DNA of 64,000 nucleotides, taken from positions 2,158,501-2,222,500 of the forward strand of contig VICG01000011.1 in assembly GCA_008692225.1 (NCBI GenBank), given 5' to 3'. The notes under the pieces are model-generated. The model was not told where the DNA came from. It saw nothing but the letters and a program-made list of their open reading frames with translations, and did not search any database. Numbering within the stretch: the first letter of the stretch is position 1; each line of letters begins with the position of its first letter. The translations under genes were made by a program, and so were the position numbers. Source of the DNA: Monilinia fructicola (lineage: Eukaryota; Ascomycota; Leotiomycetes; Helotiales; Sclerotiniaceae). Of this stretch, positions 13,334 through 24,133 are shown in pieces.

Positions 13334-13750
13334 AGACATTTAGCCAGTTTTCATTTTTCTTTTCATAGTTTAATAGATATAGTTTATAAATATAAAATTC
13401 TATTAAAAGGCATTTAGCTATTATTTATACTTTTTAAAATTAGCAAGATTATAAATAGTATAGTCTTTTATATAAATAAATAGGCTAGATTAATTTAAAA
13501 TTATTAGTACTTCTCTAGTAATCCTAATATAAATATATATTTTTAAGATTAACGTTCGTTTTAACTATATTAAGCTAATTCGATAAAAACGAAGCTTTAT
13601 TTTATATTTATTAGAATAAATAAATAAATAAATAAATATAAAATAGATTTAAGGATTTTATAATTGCCCTTTTAGGGTTTGTTTTAATAATGAATTAATC
13701 GCTATTAGGAATTCTTTCATTTGAAACTTTTAATAATTACCTAAATGTCT
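13334..13750. mobile_element. AT-rich island bounded by a short inverted repeat
   Basis: About 420 bp of AT-rich DNA in a background of normal composition. The decamer AGACATTTAG at 13334-13343 is mirrored by CTAAATGTCT at 13741-13750, and outside each lies GTAC (GTACTAA left, TTGTAC right). This may be a RIP-degraded inverted-repeat element, but the inverted ends are only 10 bp and I see no transposase. Confidence is therefore low. Confidence 0.35.
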
Positions 13751-13757
13751 CTATTGT

Positions 13758-16700
13758 ACAAGTAATGATGGTTCCCAGATGGACCAGGGACACTCATGAC
13801 ATATGACATCGCCATGGAGTCGTCTCTACAGCAGACCCTCCCTCCTGGACCTATCGACGATCGAGGCGTTTCTGAAACCCTCAAATTATTTTGGGATCAT
13901 CAACTTGGCAATTCTACTGTACCATTCCACAGTTTTTGTATTTTTTTTCTTTTCTTTTTTTTTGTGAACGGGGGAGGGAACCTTTTCCTTCCTCTCTTTC
14001 TCCCCGCTCCCTTTCTCTGCCTCCCTCTTTCTTTTCTTTTCTCTTCTTTTTCTTTTTCTCGCTCTCTTCGAAGTCTCCGCTCTGGAATTTGCCCGTTGGG
14101 GGAGGGAGGCGACCAGGTTGGGTTTGATAGGGGAATTCATTGGTTGAGCCGCAAGTTGAGCGGGCGGTAAACATGGTTGTGGTATTATTATGGGTAGGTA
14201 GATAGGTTCTACTGTAACTTGTAAGTGATGGATTATGGATACGGACGGTATTACTGTACTGTATGTAGATATACGATACGATACGATCGATACTGTATTG
14301 TACGGAGTAAATTATCATCCGTCCGTTCTATAGCCGTTATTTTCCTCACGGTCCATGACTCCATAGGCAAGATTGGATGTAGATAGACGCAGGCAATAAA
14401 TAGGCTACATTGGAAATTTATGAGTGTCATGGATTTTGGATTAATATAATATAATAAATACCTAGGTACAGTAGGAAGAAACCATTTTGTACAGGAGAGA
14501 GAGAGAGAGAGAGAGAGAATTAGACAGGGGTAAAATAAAACCAAGTTATATAGTATGAACCTGTATAAACTTGTATTTATAGTATAGTATCTTTTTACTT
14601 ATTTAGGTACTTTGTTATCGCTATAATGAAATCTAGAAGGTTAAGGATTATTATTATTATCATTAAAGTATTATAATTAGTATTACATATGGTATTAGTA
14701 TTATTGTTATTATTATTGTTTTCGTTTGTTATTCTATTACTCGAATACAGAGTATTCATGGATTCATGAATTGTTATTATTATTAGAAATCAAATCAAAC
14801 GAAAGAAACACTTTCATAATTAATTTCATAAATTTATCCTCAACTATACCTACCTACCCATCATCATCGTTTATATTCATAAACCATAAACCCTCATCCC
14901 ATCCAAATGATCGATCATCCACCCATTCATCTGTTGTTTCTAACTTTAGAAGAATGAATTTGGTTACAGCGTGGGAAATTACAACTTCATTTGATTGATA
15001 GGAATCATTATCGCGAGGTCATATGTTCGTATGTTACCCGCTGATTGCCCTTGTTCTCTGGTATGATGTGTATGTATTAGCTGGATTTGGTTGCATTCTC
15101 CGTACCTACTCTTGGATTCCTTGATGATACTGTACCTACTGTACTGAACAGTAGGTTAGGTTACTCTCATGATAAAAATAGGAGGCGAGTCGGTGATGTG
15201 TTCCTTGACGACTGACTGACTTACTGTATTGAGCTATTGCTGTCGTACATTTTCCATCCATATTCAGAACGATATACTTGCTGTATTCTCCAAAAAGAAT
15301 TGGGATGGCGCTGAAGAACGAGAGATTTGTCAAACATGGTTGGAAACATGTATCGGTCAGAGAGTTCAAGGATTAGTTCAACAAATGAAATGAATGAATG
15401 TCTGGATAGAAGCGAAATGGTTGATGCGAACACTCAACAGAGTCAACACTCACGACTCACGACTCACGAGCCATTTGGATATTACGGAGTATTGTATGGA
15501 GTAATGGGTCATACAGTAACTTCGTACGTAGCGGCAACACCTTACCAGCCTTTCCCTTCTCATGATCCATCCATCTGGATTCTGGCTGGCGTCAAGACTC
15601 GAGACTCAAGACGCAAGACTCACGACTCAAAAGAGTTGAGCGGCATAAATTCTTTTCTAGTCTGGTCTCCATATGGTGGCATATACAGAGGACTATTTGA
15701 AGGCCGAAACCAAAAATAAGGGTCATCTCTTGAAGGGTTTGACATTTTACCCAGTCACATTGATTCATTGGTTGTCTTGATGGTACGGAGTACTAGGTAG
15801 TGGTAGTAGGTAGTAGGTACACATCTGGCCCATCCTTTTGATAGCCACGTTGACAAAGTAAAAAATGAATATTTTACTTCTTCTTTCCTCTTTTGGTAAC
15901 AAACAATTGGGTGGCAGGTGCAGGTGTCGGTGCAGGTGTACGGAGTATTGGGGATCCCTTGAATAATTGCAGTGCAGGAAGAAAAATGGTTAACGTTAAT
16001 TGGTAGGATTAAGGTTAAATTTATGTACAGAGTGTGTGATGACTTTGATGAGATATTATCTCTTGATGGGATTTGGATGAATGAATGGATGATGATGATT
16101 AAAGGAAGAAAAGGTGGTTTCACAAGTTGGAAGTTGGTAGTTAGTCGTTGGATGAGTTTGTGTCTGAGCTTGAATCTGAATCTGAGTCTGACGGACTGAC
16201 GGAGTGACGGTCTGACCTTCCTTTTCGTAATAAATAGAGTAGAAGCACGAGGAAGAGGAAGAGGAAGAGGAAGAGGAAGAGAGAGGAAGAGAATAGTAGT
16301 GAGTGATATTAGATCCATTGATACTAGAGAGTAGATATCTAGGGCTAGGTGCATAACTTATAACTATGCATACATAACTTATAACTATGCATATTAACAA
16401 GGTAATGAATCAATGGATGGATGGTTTGGATTAATGATGATGATGATTATGATAATCATAACCTGGAATAATGATTATGACTATGATTATGACTATGATT
16501 ATGATTAATATGAATTATGATTGTGATGCTGATGCTGATGAGTCTTATCATTACAAGGAATTTGGTGTAGCCTAACATTATCATCCTACTCTCCCTTTTC
16601 AAGAATATCCATCCAATCAAAGAGATGTTACGATTGGCTTGACGGTTGATTAGTAAGATGATGTTACCAATACCTAGGTAAGTCACATGTAGAACGATCA

Positions 16701-17689
16701 ATTTATTCACTTCACTCTACTTTATACCACTTGCATTAGACATCCCAAGGTTAGTAGTGTACGCCTTCCAGGGTAAGCAGAACTTGACTAGCGCCCGAGC
16801 TAGAATCAATCCAGTAATACTCTAGTATCAATCTACTCTGTAGAATCTACTTGATACCTCCAGCTGCCTAATCATATTTATTAGTTCGACATTCATACTC
16901 CGCACACATCCATCCATCCATCCATCCATCCATCTTACGGTCTTCCATTGACCTACAGTGTACCACTCCTTTTCATGACCTGCTTACTACTCCTTTCACC
17001 TACCGACTGCTCCTTCTCTCAAGCTTACTCACTCACCCACTCACCCACTCACCCACTCACCCCCTCAACCACTCAACCACCATTCATCCTTCACTCATCC
17101 ATTCATTCATTTATCTACAGTATCACTCACTTACTATTATTTGTATGTGCTTAACCTTATCCATCATTATTTTGACTCAGCCATTCACCATATAATGTAT
17201 CAATATCCCATTCACCACATACAGTAGTATCATTCAAGAGAAACGCTAATCCCTCAAACTTCCCCATTAATTTCTTTTTTTCATCCACCCCGACAAGCCC
17301 CGATCATTCATAACATCTAATCCAATCATCATCATCATCATCATAATAATTATCACCATAACAACAACAATAACCTTGGAAGGAGAAGCAGACGAATAAT
17401 TTCTCAATTTCTCAATTCCTTTCCTACTAATAGTAAGTAATAACAAGTATGGGACTGATTCCACTATCCATCTGGGCATTGGGCAATGCCGAAGTACGTA
17501 CCTGGTCAAACTAAAATCAAAATCAAAACTATTATACTGTAACTCTTTTGATTTATTAGACTCTAGAGTGAAAAGGGAAAGAACCACTTTCACATCATCC
17601 TTTCCCTTCTCCTTCGCCTTCTTCTTTGATTTTCCCTTGAGAATTCTCCACTTTTTTACACCCAAAAATTAATTCATCTAGTTCTTTGA
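13758..17689. other. Intergenic region, polypyrimidine tract and microsatellites
   Basis: No supportable gene. Contents: a long polypyrimidine tract (about 13928-14075), a GA run (14493-14518), ATT/TTA-rich runs near 14650-14720, a GAGGAA repeat (about 16244-16285), CATC repeats (about 16905-16934) and ACTCACCC repeats (about 17030-17075). Four copies of TACGGAGTA lie here (14301, 15483, 15784, 15939). The longest open frame, 199 codons on the minus strand at 15755-16354, is built on the GAGGAA and neighbouring repeats and starts without an ATG-supported gene structure. Confidence 0.55.
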
Positions 17690-19179
17690 ATCGAATCTTT
17701 TTTTTTTCTCTTTTTTTTCCTTTGGGAATTTGATACACTAAGGAAGGGTTCACTAGAGGGAATTAAAGTTCTTTTACCTTCCACCCTCCTCTATCTATCT
17801 TCACCTCCTCCTCCTCCTCCTCCTCCACTACCTCGAAAACTTTTTACATCACCACCACCATTTCCCACTTCTACCTTTATCCATCACCCTTCTCCCTCTC
17901 TCGCTCTTTCTCTCCCTCTCTCCCTCTCTCTCTTCTCCTTTCGATCAGGTGCAGAAGTTTTTTTTGAAATCGTCGGACTTCGTTATTCCTCTATTCTCAA
18001 TAAACTTTCTATCGATCGTATTCTGCTGCATAATTTATTCTCTCTTCCTCTCCCTCCACACATAACCCCCCGAACCCGAAATATACGACCTCGAATTTCT
18101 ACGATTGATAAGACACCCACCTCACTTCACCTCACTTCACTTCACTTCACTTCGACGTCAGGTCTACAGGTCTACAGGTCCTACATCGCCTGTTTATTGT
18201 TTGGAATCATACCATCACAGAAACAAGTTGCATTAAATTGAGAAGTTCAAATTCAATCATCGAAGATTATATCCTCTGAAGACTTCATTGTCAAGAAAAG
18301 GTTCGTTCAAGGCTATTTTCACCCTCATTTCACATTTCATCTTGTCTTGCTCTGCTTTGCGGCAACATCACCATGTTATTTACATTCCGCCATCCCGAAA
18401 CACCACAACACAACAACACAACAACCGGGAACACTTCATAGCAACAGATACGAAGAATTCGTATTGTATTGATTATCAACACCTCTACCGAATACGCCAG
18501 ATCCTACCAGATAATATATTTGATTTCAACAATATAATATCCATCGATCCTTCTCTAATTTCAATACTTGGGCTGGCTTGCGGCTTTCTCGATATATTTC
18601 GGCAATTCGAGAATTTAGTCGCAACTTGGTCACGATTTTATATTTTCCATTCCCTTCTTTTCTGTGCCAGAATGAACAGAGGCTTCACATATTCATTGAT
18701 TTTCTATCTTGTCGAACTCCTACTAATCAGTTCAAAGGATTAATCTGGTATCATCAGGACTCTATATTCACTCGAATTATATTGCATGATCGATCCATTC
18801 CATCGAAAAACCGGTCATCTTCCCATTTCGATCATTCTCGTACCATAAGGAAGACTATTTTCAACACTCCATTTGAAATATTCCTTGCGGTCTAACAAAA
18901 GTTTTATTCATTTATCAACTTTTACCTTCAACAAAACCTATTGATGGCGAATACAAGTCAATAAATTTTCAACCTCGCTTTTCAATAAATCCTTTGTCGA
19001 TCCGACAACCACGATAGGACCTTCTTCAATTCGAAGCTTCATTTAGTAGTATCAATCAGCTTGCTTGCTTGATCAACTAGCTCATTCTTACTATTACAAT
19101 TATTTCGAGCAAGAAATCAGTTCTTGCTACCGACTAGATTCCACAGAATCTCGTCGGACCACTCGAAACTTCGCCTATC
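17690..19179 (+). promoter_or_regulatory. Probable promoter and long leader of the cyclin gene
   Basis: Extended CT-rich sequence (17690-17950, with CTCCTC and CTCTCT runs) and ACTTC repeats (18120-18152) precede the cyclin start by 1.2-1.5 kb. T-rich sequence with short upstream open frames follows up to 19179. Pyrimidine-rich tracts of this kind are common just upstream of fungal transcription starts, so I infer a long 5' leader. The open frame 18288-18743 starts at TTG and has no domain-like composition, so I do not call it a gene. An unrecognised upstream coding exon of the cyclin is possible. Confidence 0.4.
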
Positions 19180-20192
19180 ATGGGTCTCGGAGGTGTATGT
19201 TCTCACCTGGAATACCAGATTGAGGACATGGCAGACTACGTAGCAGAGATGACAATGAGACTTGTTGATGTCACTGGAAGTACACCAGTCACACCGGATT
19301 TCCGCAAGTTCGTTCTCGGACTCCTTTCAACCACTCGTCTTCCTCATACTACTATTTCTTCTTGGCATGCACTATCTTGCATCTCGAATCAGCAAGTTGG
19401 GAAATGTTTCGAGAGGTGGCCAAACGTGGCGACTTTTGACCGTGGGATTACTTCTGGGAAGCAAGTTCTTGGATGACAATACCTTCCAGAATAAGTCTTG
19501 GTCAGAGGTTAGTGGTATTGAGGTCTCTGAACTCAACCAAATGGAACATACTTGGTTGGAGTCTATCCAATGGTGTTTGTATGTCGATCTTGACAACAAT
19601 TGATGCTTTCAAGGCATGGCTGAAGAACTGGAAGGATTGGGCTACCGACAAGAAGGTCAAGGCTGCCACCCTCGAACGTCTTTCTGCTCCACCTGCACCA
19701 TTGGCTCCAATCGATACCAATGTCTCGCGCACTCGTCCCAACATGGTTTACAAAAACTATCCCAAGAGTGCCGTGCAGGAGCGACCTCAATATGTTCATT
19801 ACGAACATCCAGCTTGGGGCAATCACTCATACCCTACTCCTCAGCATACACCACCATCTGTACCAGATTCGGGTGTAACCACTCCAGAATACACAAGTGC
19901 TACTGGTCCAGCACCGCAATATGATTGGGGAATGTATAGTCAATATGCGAAAGCATACGGTATGGGTGCCAGTACTCCTTATGTTGTGCCTGATATGTCC
20001 ACTCGGTTCCACGATAATTGGCCTCATCACTACAGCCCACAACACTACAGCCCTCATCACTACAGTCCTCAACACTATAGTCCTCAACATTACTTCCATC
20101 AGTACAGTATCTGGAACCATCCAGCTTCGGATTCCAAGCAGTCATACTTTATGCCCTACGGATATGGAGGACACCAGACTGTCATTGGTTGA
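19180..20192 (+). CDS. PCL/Clg1-like cyclin, reading frame broken twice
   Basis: Cyclin-box protein of the Pho80/PCL type, closest by feel to yeast Clg1; such cyclins bind a Pho85-type kinase. Seen: frame 1 from the ATG at 19180 encodes the first cyclin helices (TPDFRKFVLGLLSTTRLP). The fold continues in frame 2 (LLGMHYLASRI, VGLLLGSKFLDDNTF, WSEVSGIEVSELNQMEH) and then in frame 3 (DAFKAWLKNWKDW), followed by a Pro/Tyr/His-rich tail. Each switch needs one base to be skipped, near 19357 and at 19601, where a TGA stands in frame 2. With both skips the CDS has 337 codons. No intron can explain either switch because the coding sequence is continuous. The tail has five HYSP units (about 20025-20095). 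Either two sequence errors, two real mutations, or +1 frameshifting. Related proteins often have a longer N-terminus, so an upstream exon may be missing. Confidence 0.75.
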
Positions 20193-23100
20193 GTAAACCT
20201 TGACACGTTTATTGATCAGTTTTTAATTTTTCGCTCGGGAATACTCACGGCACCAAATTCTACCGTCACAAAAGTTCTTGTTTTCAATTATTTCTTTACG
20301 CCCGTGTAGGCACGCATTTTATTTTCAAAAATAAGGTCTCGTCAACGCTCTGCTTGGTTTTCTTTCATCAGATTCAAAGATAAACCGATAATAAATTTTA
20401 CGGATTCTACGTCCGCCCATTACGATCTCGAGCTGCGTTGCAGCTTCCGGTGGCCGCCTCGATCTTATGACTTTGCTTTTTAAAACACATCTGCGGCGTT
20501 ACATCGAGCGAATCTAGAAATTTCATTTGTTTTTTTTCTTTCTTCTGTTCTCTTTTCAAAATGGGTTGGCATGGGACCTGGAAGATTCCTGGTCAGGTGT
20601 TTGGGTTCTTGAGGGTTGGGTGAGATTTCCCAACCTTTTCTTATCTTCTTTGAACATTTTTGCCTTTTAGAACTTTGGGCTCAAGTTCGGAGCTTTACAA
20701 AAACTTCATAGCAGTCATCTCAGGCTTGCCATCGCAAAATGTAATTATGCCGACATTTCTTACTTTTTGGCTCCTACTCTCTATCTGGGGGTAGACTTCG
20801 AAAAGCAAGCTTCTTGTATTATGTTCTTGTTATTTGGATCTTTAGTCAGCTTCTCATTAATGTGGGAGGGGCTGATATGCCACAAAAATGGCTGGGTTAT
20901 AAGGGATGGGTTGTTTTTGTTTTACTTTTCAATTGTCTTGAATTTCACAAATGATGAATGAAATTCATTCATCATTCTGGTGAAGATTTAAGATATGGGG
21001 AATATCTGGGTGGTATGGATGTGGCATGGCTCGCGAATTTGATATCATTGCATGAAAAGACTGGGATATTTCGGAAAGGGAGGAAAATTTTACAGTGGTT
21101 GCGGTTTGACTATTCCCTGGTTTGCTGGGCATGTTTTGCCTCTTTTCTCTCTTATTTTTTATACAGATATCAGAACGGTCGGAAAAATTGTTTTGGCTTG
21201 ATTGCACAACACACAGGAAACTACTTTCCCCCCAAAAAAGGCATACATGGGTCTAGGGTTTCAATATCAGTTGGGGCTCTGGATACAAGGAAGATGATTT
21301 TTTCTTAATGAAATGAAGTTATGATGGGTTCTTGATATCCTGAGTTATTACTCAATTTTTACATTTTTTTTGAGGTTTTTTTTTTCTTCTTTTTTTTCAA
21401 AGGTGGTGATGGATTTGAATGGAATGGATTTAGTTGTCTACATTGTCGTCTGTGGAAGGGTGGGAGTAAGAGAGAGTTCATCATACCATTTGGGCTGTTT
21501 GTATGGAAATGGGTTTCATCGAATGGTGAATATAAGCATGAAGGAAGCGAAGGAACAAATCTGATATATAAATGTGGATGTAGGAGGCAAGCGAGTACAT
21601 CTTTGAATGAACCACAGCAGACGATAGTGTGCGATGATCTCTTAGACTAATGGAAAGTTCATTACCTTTGATTATATTGTTTCAACATTGATACATATGA
21701 TTGTGATGTCATTGTAATGGTTTATACAAGCTGTATACAAACGGCACTACTCAAAACCTCTCATGTAGTCTTGTGTTTTGCCTTGTTGTTATACATCTCC
21801 AGTGATAATACAAAAAGACCCTAGAATTGTTATAGGATGAGTAACATATCAACTTGATGTTTTAATACGTTCTCTACCTTGTGATGGTGGCCTTGGTATA
21901 CAATAAGCTGTTTGGAAGGGGATGGGTAGGATATGTTTTCGTTGATTTGGATTGCAGGTTTAGCTGTGCGATACTTATTTATTACTTGAGCTATCAGCAT
22001 CTCTACTCTACTGTTGTTGACTTACTTGGCCGATCGATAAGTGTTCAAGGGCTTTCTTCTGCAAGAAACTCCGAAGACTATCACCACCCCCAAAAACTTA
22101 TCCGAAGAGAAGAGGAGAGAGAAGGGGGGGGGGGGTTAGCAAGCATGATTAGATGTCTATTTCGATTTCCATATTCGAGGTCGAAAGGATTTTCGCGTCA
22201 AGATGTTCTGCGAGTACTCGGAGTCGCTTCGGAGATCTCGCACGTATAATTGACGTGTAAGATGTGTTGAAAGATACATGCAGTGAGATCCGACCAGCTC
22301 GGATTCAAGTGAGAGAATGGAACAAGCTAGGTCTCGGGTCCATAACGTAGCTTTATTCAACGTTTTCTTCACTCTTCGATTCCAGAGATGTTCTCCCTCG
22401 GAGATCATTGATTGACCCTACGGAACCAGCATCATAGCAAAATACCATCGTTGTAGGGAATCATCCCAACTCCGAGTATTGGATGTATATAGGGGGTCGT
22501 GATCTCAAGCGTCGAGATTGGAAAACCCCTGTGGAATAAATACTATTGCTGCTATGTTTCCTTCAAATACTGATATCCTAGTTTGCGATCCCATTTCCAC
22601 TCTTCAGTTTCACTTGACGCTCACGTTATCTGCTTCACTCTCATAATAACGCCCAGGACCATTTCGTTCTCGTTAAAGCAAGTTGCTTTTTTCTTCTTCG
22701 CTTTCGCCCCCCCCTCCCCCCTATTTTATCAAAAGCACCCCACCCCCCACCCAGCCCCCCAATTCTTCAATAAGACATTAACCACTTCAAATTCCGAATA
22801 GCTCCAATGATAACAACAAGCACGAAAATGATACGAATCAGTCTCCAATAAATATGCTTAAAGAAGCCTGTCTCAATAGACCAAGATCAACAATTGCAAG
22901 CCAAGCTCAAGAAAGAAAGGTAGACTACGAGTGCGTGCTCGCTTCCATTTGTGTAGATGATACCGCGAAAACTCCAAACTTTAACAGATTGCTATAGAGA
23001 TTATGCTATGTTACCATAATATATATAGCAGGATGCGATATACATGTGCCATGATTGTAGCACCGTGGGGTGATGATTGACCGCATTGGGTTCTGGACAG

Positions 23101-23259
23101 GTAGCTTCTATACACAAGTTCAGAGGGGGCATCACAATATCGACATCTCGGAAAGGAAAACTGATCGATTTGGGGCATTTTGTTTTGGAAGCATTTCCAT
23201 TGGATTTGAAATCTGATGTCCTGAAGAGAAGGATACTGTTCACATCGAGGTCCGAGTCT
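20193..23259. other. Intergenic region downstream of the cyclin gene
   Basis: No gene can be supported. The first ~500 bp probably contain the cyclin 3' UTR. The rest has T-rich and G-rich runs (for example poly-G at about 22127-22136 and a C-rich run at 22708-22760) and scattered open frames under 125 codons without recognisable domains. Confidence 0.5.
20950..20976. repeat. 27-bp perfect palindrome
   Basis: AATGATGAATGAA (20950-20962) is followed, after a single A, by its exact reverse complement (20964-20976). It can form a 13-bp stem with almost no loop. It lies between genes; the function is unknown. Confidence 0.9.
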
Positions 23260-23301
23260 GGCACGTGATAACCTAAACAGGTTAGCGCAAAGTCACGTGA
23301 C
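23260..23301. promoter_or_regulatory. Paired CACGTG boxes
   Basis: Two CACGTG hexamers lie about 33 bp apart, one at about 23261-23266 and one inside the 10-bp palindrome GTCACGTGAC (23292-23301). CACGTG is the core site of fungal bHLH factors (Cbf1/Pho4-type and SREBP-like). The pair sits 30-60 bp before a strong hairpin; no confident target gene is adjacent. Confidence 0.4.
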
Positions 23302-23326
23302 ATGCCTCGAGGGACAAAAAAAAGGG

Positions 23327-23366
23327 GTCTCAAGATCTGCTCGTTTTTTCGAGTAGATCTTGAGAC
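23327..23366. repeat. 17-bp stem hairpin with T6 loop
   Basis: GTCTCAAGATCTGCTCG (23327-23343), six T, then CGAGTAGATCTTGAGAC (23350-23366). The arms pair at 16 of 17 positions, with one G/T mismatch (a wobble pair in RNA). It is far stronger than expected by chance. It could be a transcription terminator-like structure, a small RNA precursor or a recombination footprint; the sequence does not decide. Confidence 0.9.
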
Positions 23367-23451
23367 GAAATTTGGCTGAAGAAAAGCCCTTGCTGCCGGC
23401 GGGCTGAAGAGACACGGATGGGAGATTTTGTCAACTTCACAAGGGGGAACC

Positions 23452-23535
23452 GAGATCGGTGCGGGATCGGTTCAGGGAAGGTGAGATCGAGGCGGGATCA
23501 CCTTCACAAGGTCGAAATGAGATCAAGACGGGATC
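23452..23535 (+). repeat. Threefold degenerate GAGATC-N5-GGGATC repeat
   Basis: The pair GAGATC, five bases, GGGATC occurs three times (starting 23452, 23483 and 23519), at 31 and 36 bp spacing. CTTCACAAGG precedes the first and third copies. In the first two copies the flanks add dyad symmetry (ACCGAGATC...GGGATCGGT and GGTGAGATC...GGGATCACC). This suggests a clustered protein-binding site or a decayed minisatellite. Confidence 0.7.
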
Positions 23536-23740
23536 AGATCGATGGAACAGTATGCCAGCCAAACTGAACTCTCTCTGTGAAATTATTAGTTTTTTTGGGG
23601 GCCAAAGGAAAATGGGTGAAGGGGATCATTTACCTTGCCACAGGCCATGCCAGGCTTTATCTTCGGGTGATTAGAGCTGCTAAGTAAGTATAGCTGAGCT
23701 CCCCCTGCAGTGATGAGAATGAAGAAAAAAAGAAGATAAT

Positions 23741-24133
23741 ATGCGTGGGAGAAGCAAATGCTTTATAGATTTTTGGTACGGACCGTGCGAGCAGAATCTC
23801 GCAGAATTGTTGTGCAAATGGGACAAACTTACTCAATCGACCATGCTAAATGGTCTAGAATATTGGCCATTTGAATCAAAACTTCGTATCTCCCTCGAAA
23901 AGCGGGCGGATCGGCGTTGTGTTAGCCTGATCAACCGCGAGTGTACGTTATTTGAACTTGTTCCTCCCGATGTTCGGAGTACAGACCACCATGAAATGTT
24001 TGTACAAAGAGCCGAAGAACTAATCAGATCCGATAATGATGATGATCATTGTGTAATGATTTGTACTTGTGACTTGAATGGCAAGGAGGTAATCAATTGT
24101 TCAATATCAAAGTTGCTTGTGATCCTGGCGTAA
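23741..24133 (+). CDS. Possible small hypothetical protein
   Basis: Open frame of 130 codons starting at an ATG. The translation has a non-repetitive, protein-like composition with Trp, Cys and charged residues (for example FIDFWYGPCEQNLAELLCKW and LISLEKRADRRC-like stretches) and an acidic Asp run near residue 105. I do not recognise any domain, see no convincing intron and cannot tell this from a chance open frame. It may be an exon of a lineage-specific gene. Confidence 0.2.
   Translation: MRGRSKCFIDFWYGPCEQNLAELLCKWDKLTQSTMLNGLEYWPFESKLRISLEKRADRRCVSLINRECTLFELVPPDVRSTDHHEMFVQRAEELIRSDNDDDHCVMICTCDLNGKEVINCSISKLLVILA

Noticed and set aside
15755..16354. 199-codon minus-strand frame
   Set aside because: Built on GAGGAA and other simple repeats, with biased low-complexity stretches; overlapped by other frames.
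18288..18743. 151-codon frame upstream of the cyclin
   Set aside because: Starts at TTG, composition not protein-like, lies in the probable leader.
19473..20192. Separate 239-codon gene
   Set aside because: Its first 43 codons are out of phase with the cyclin box; only the later part is the true continuation of the cyclin.
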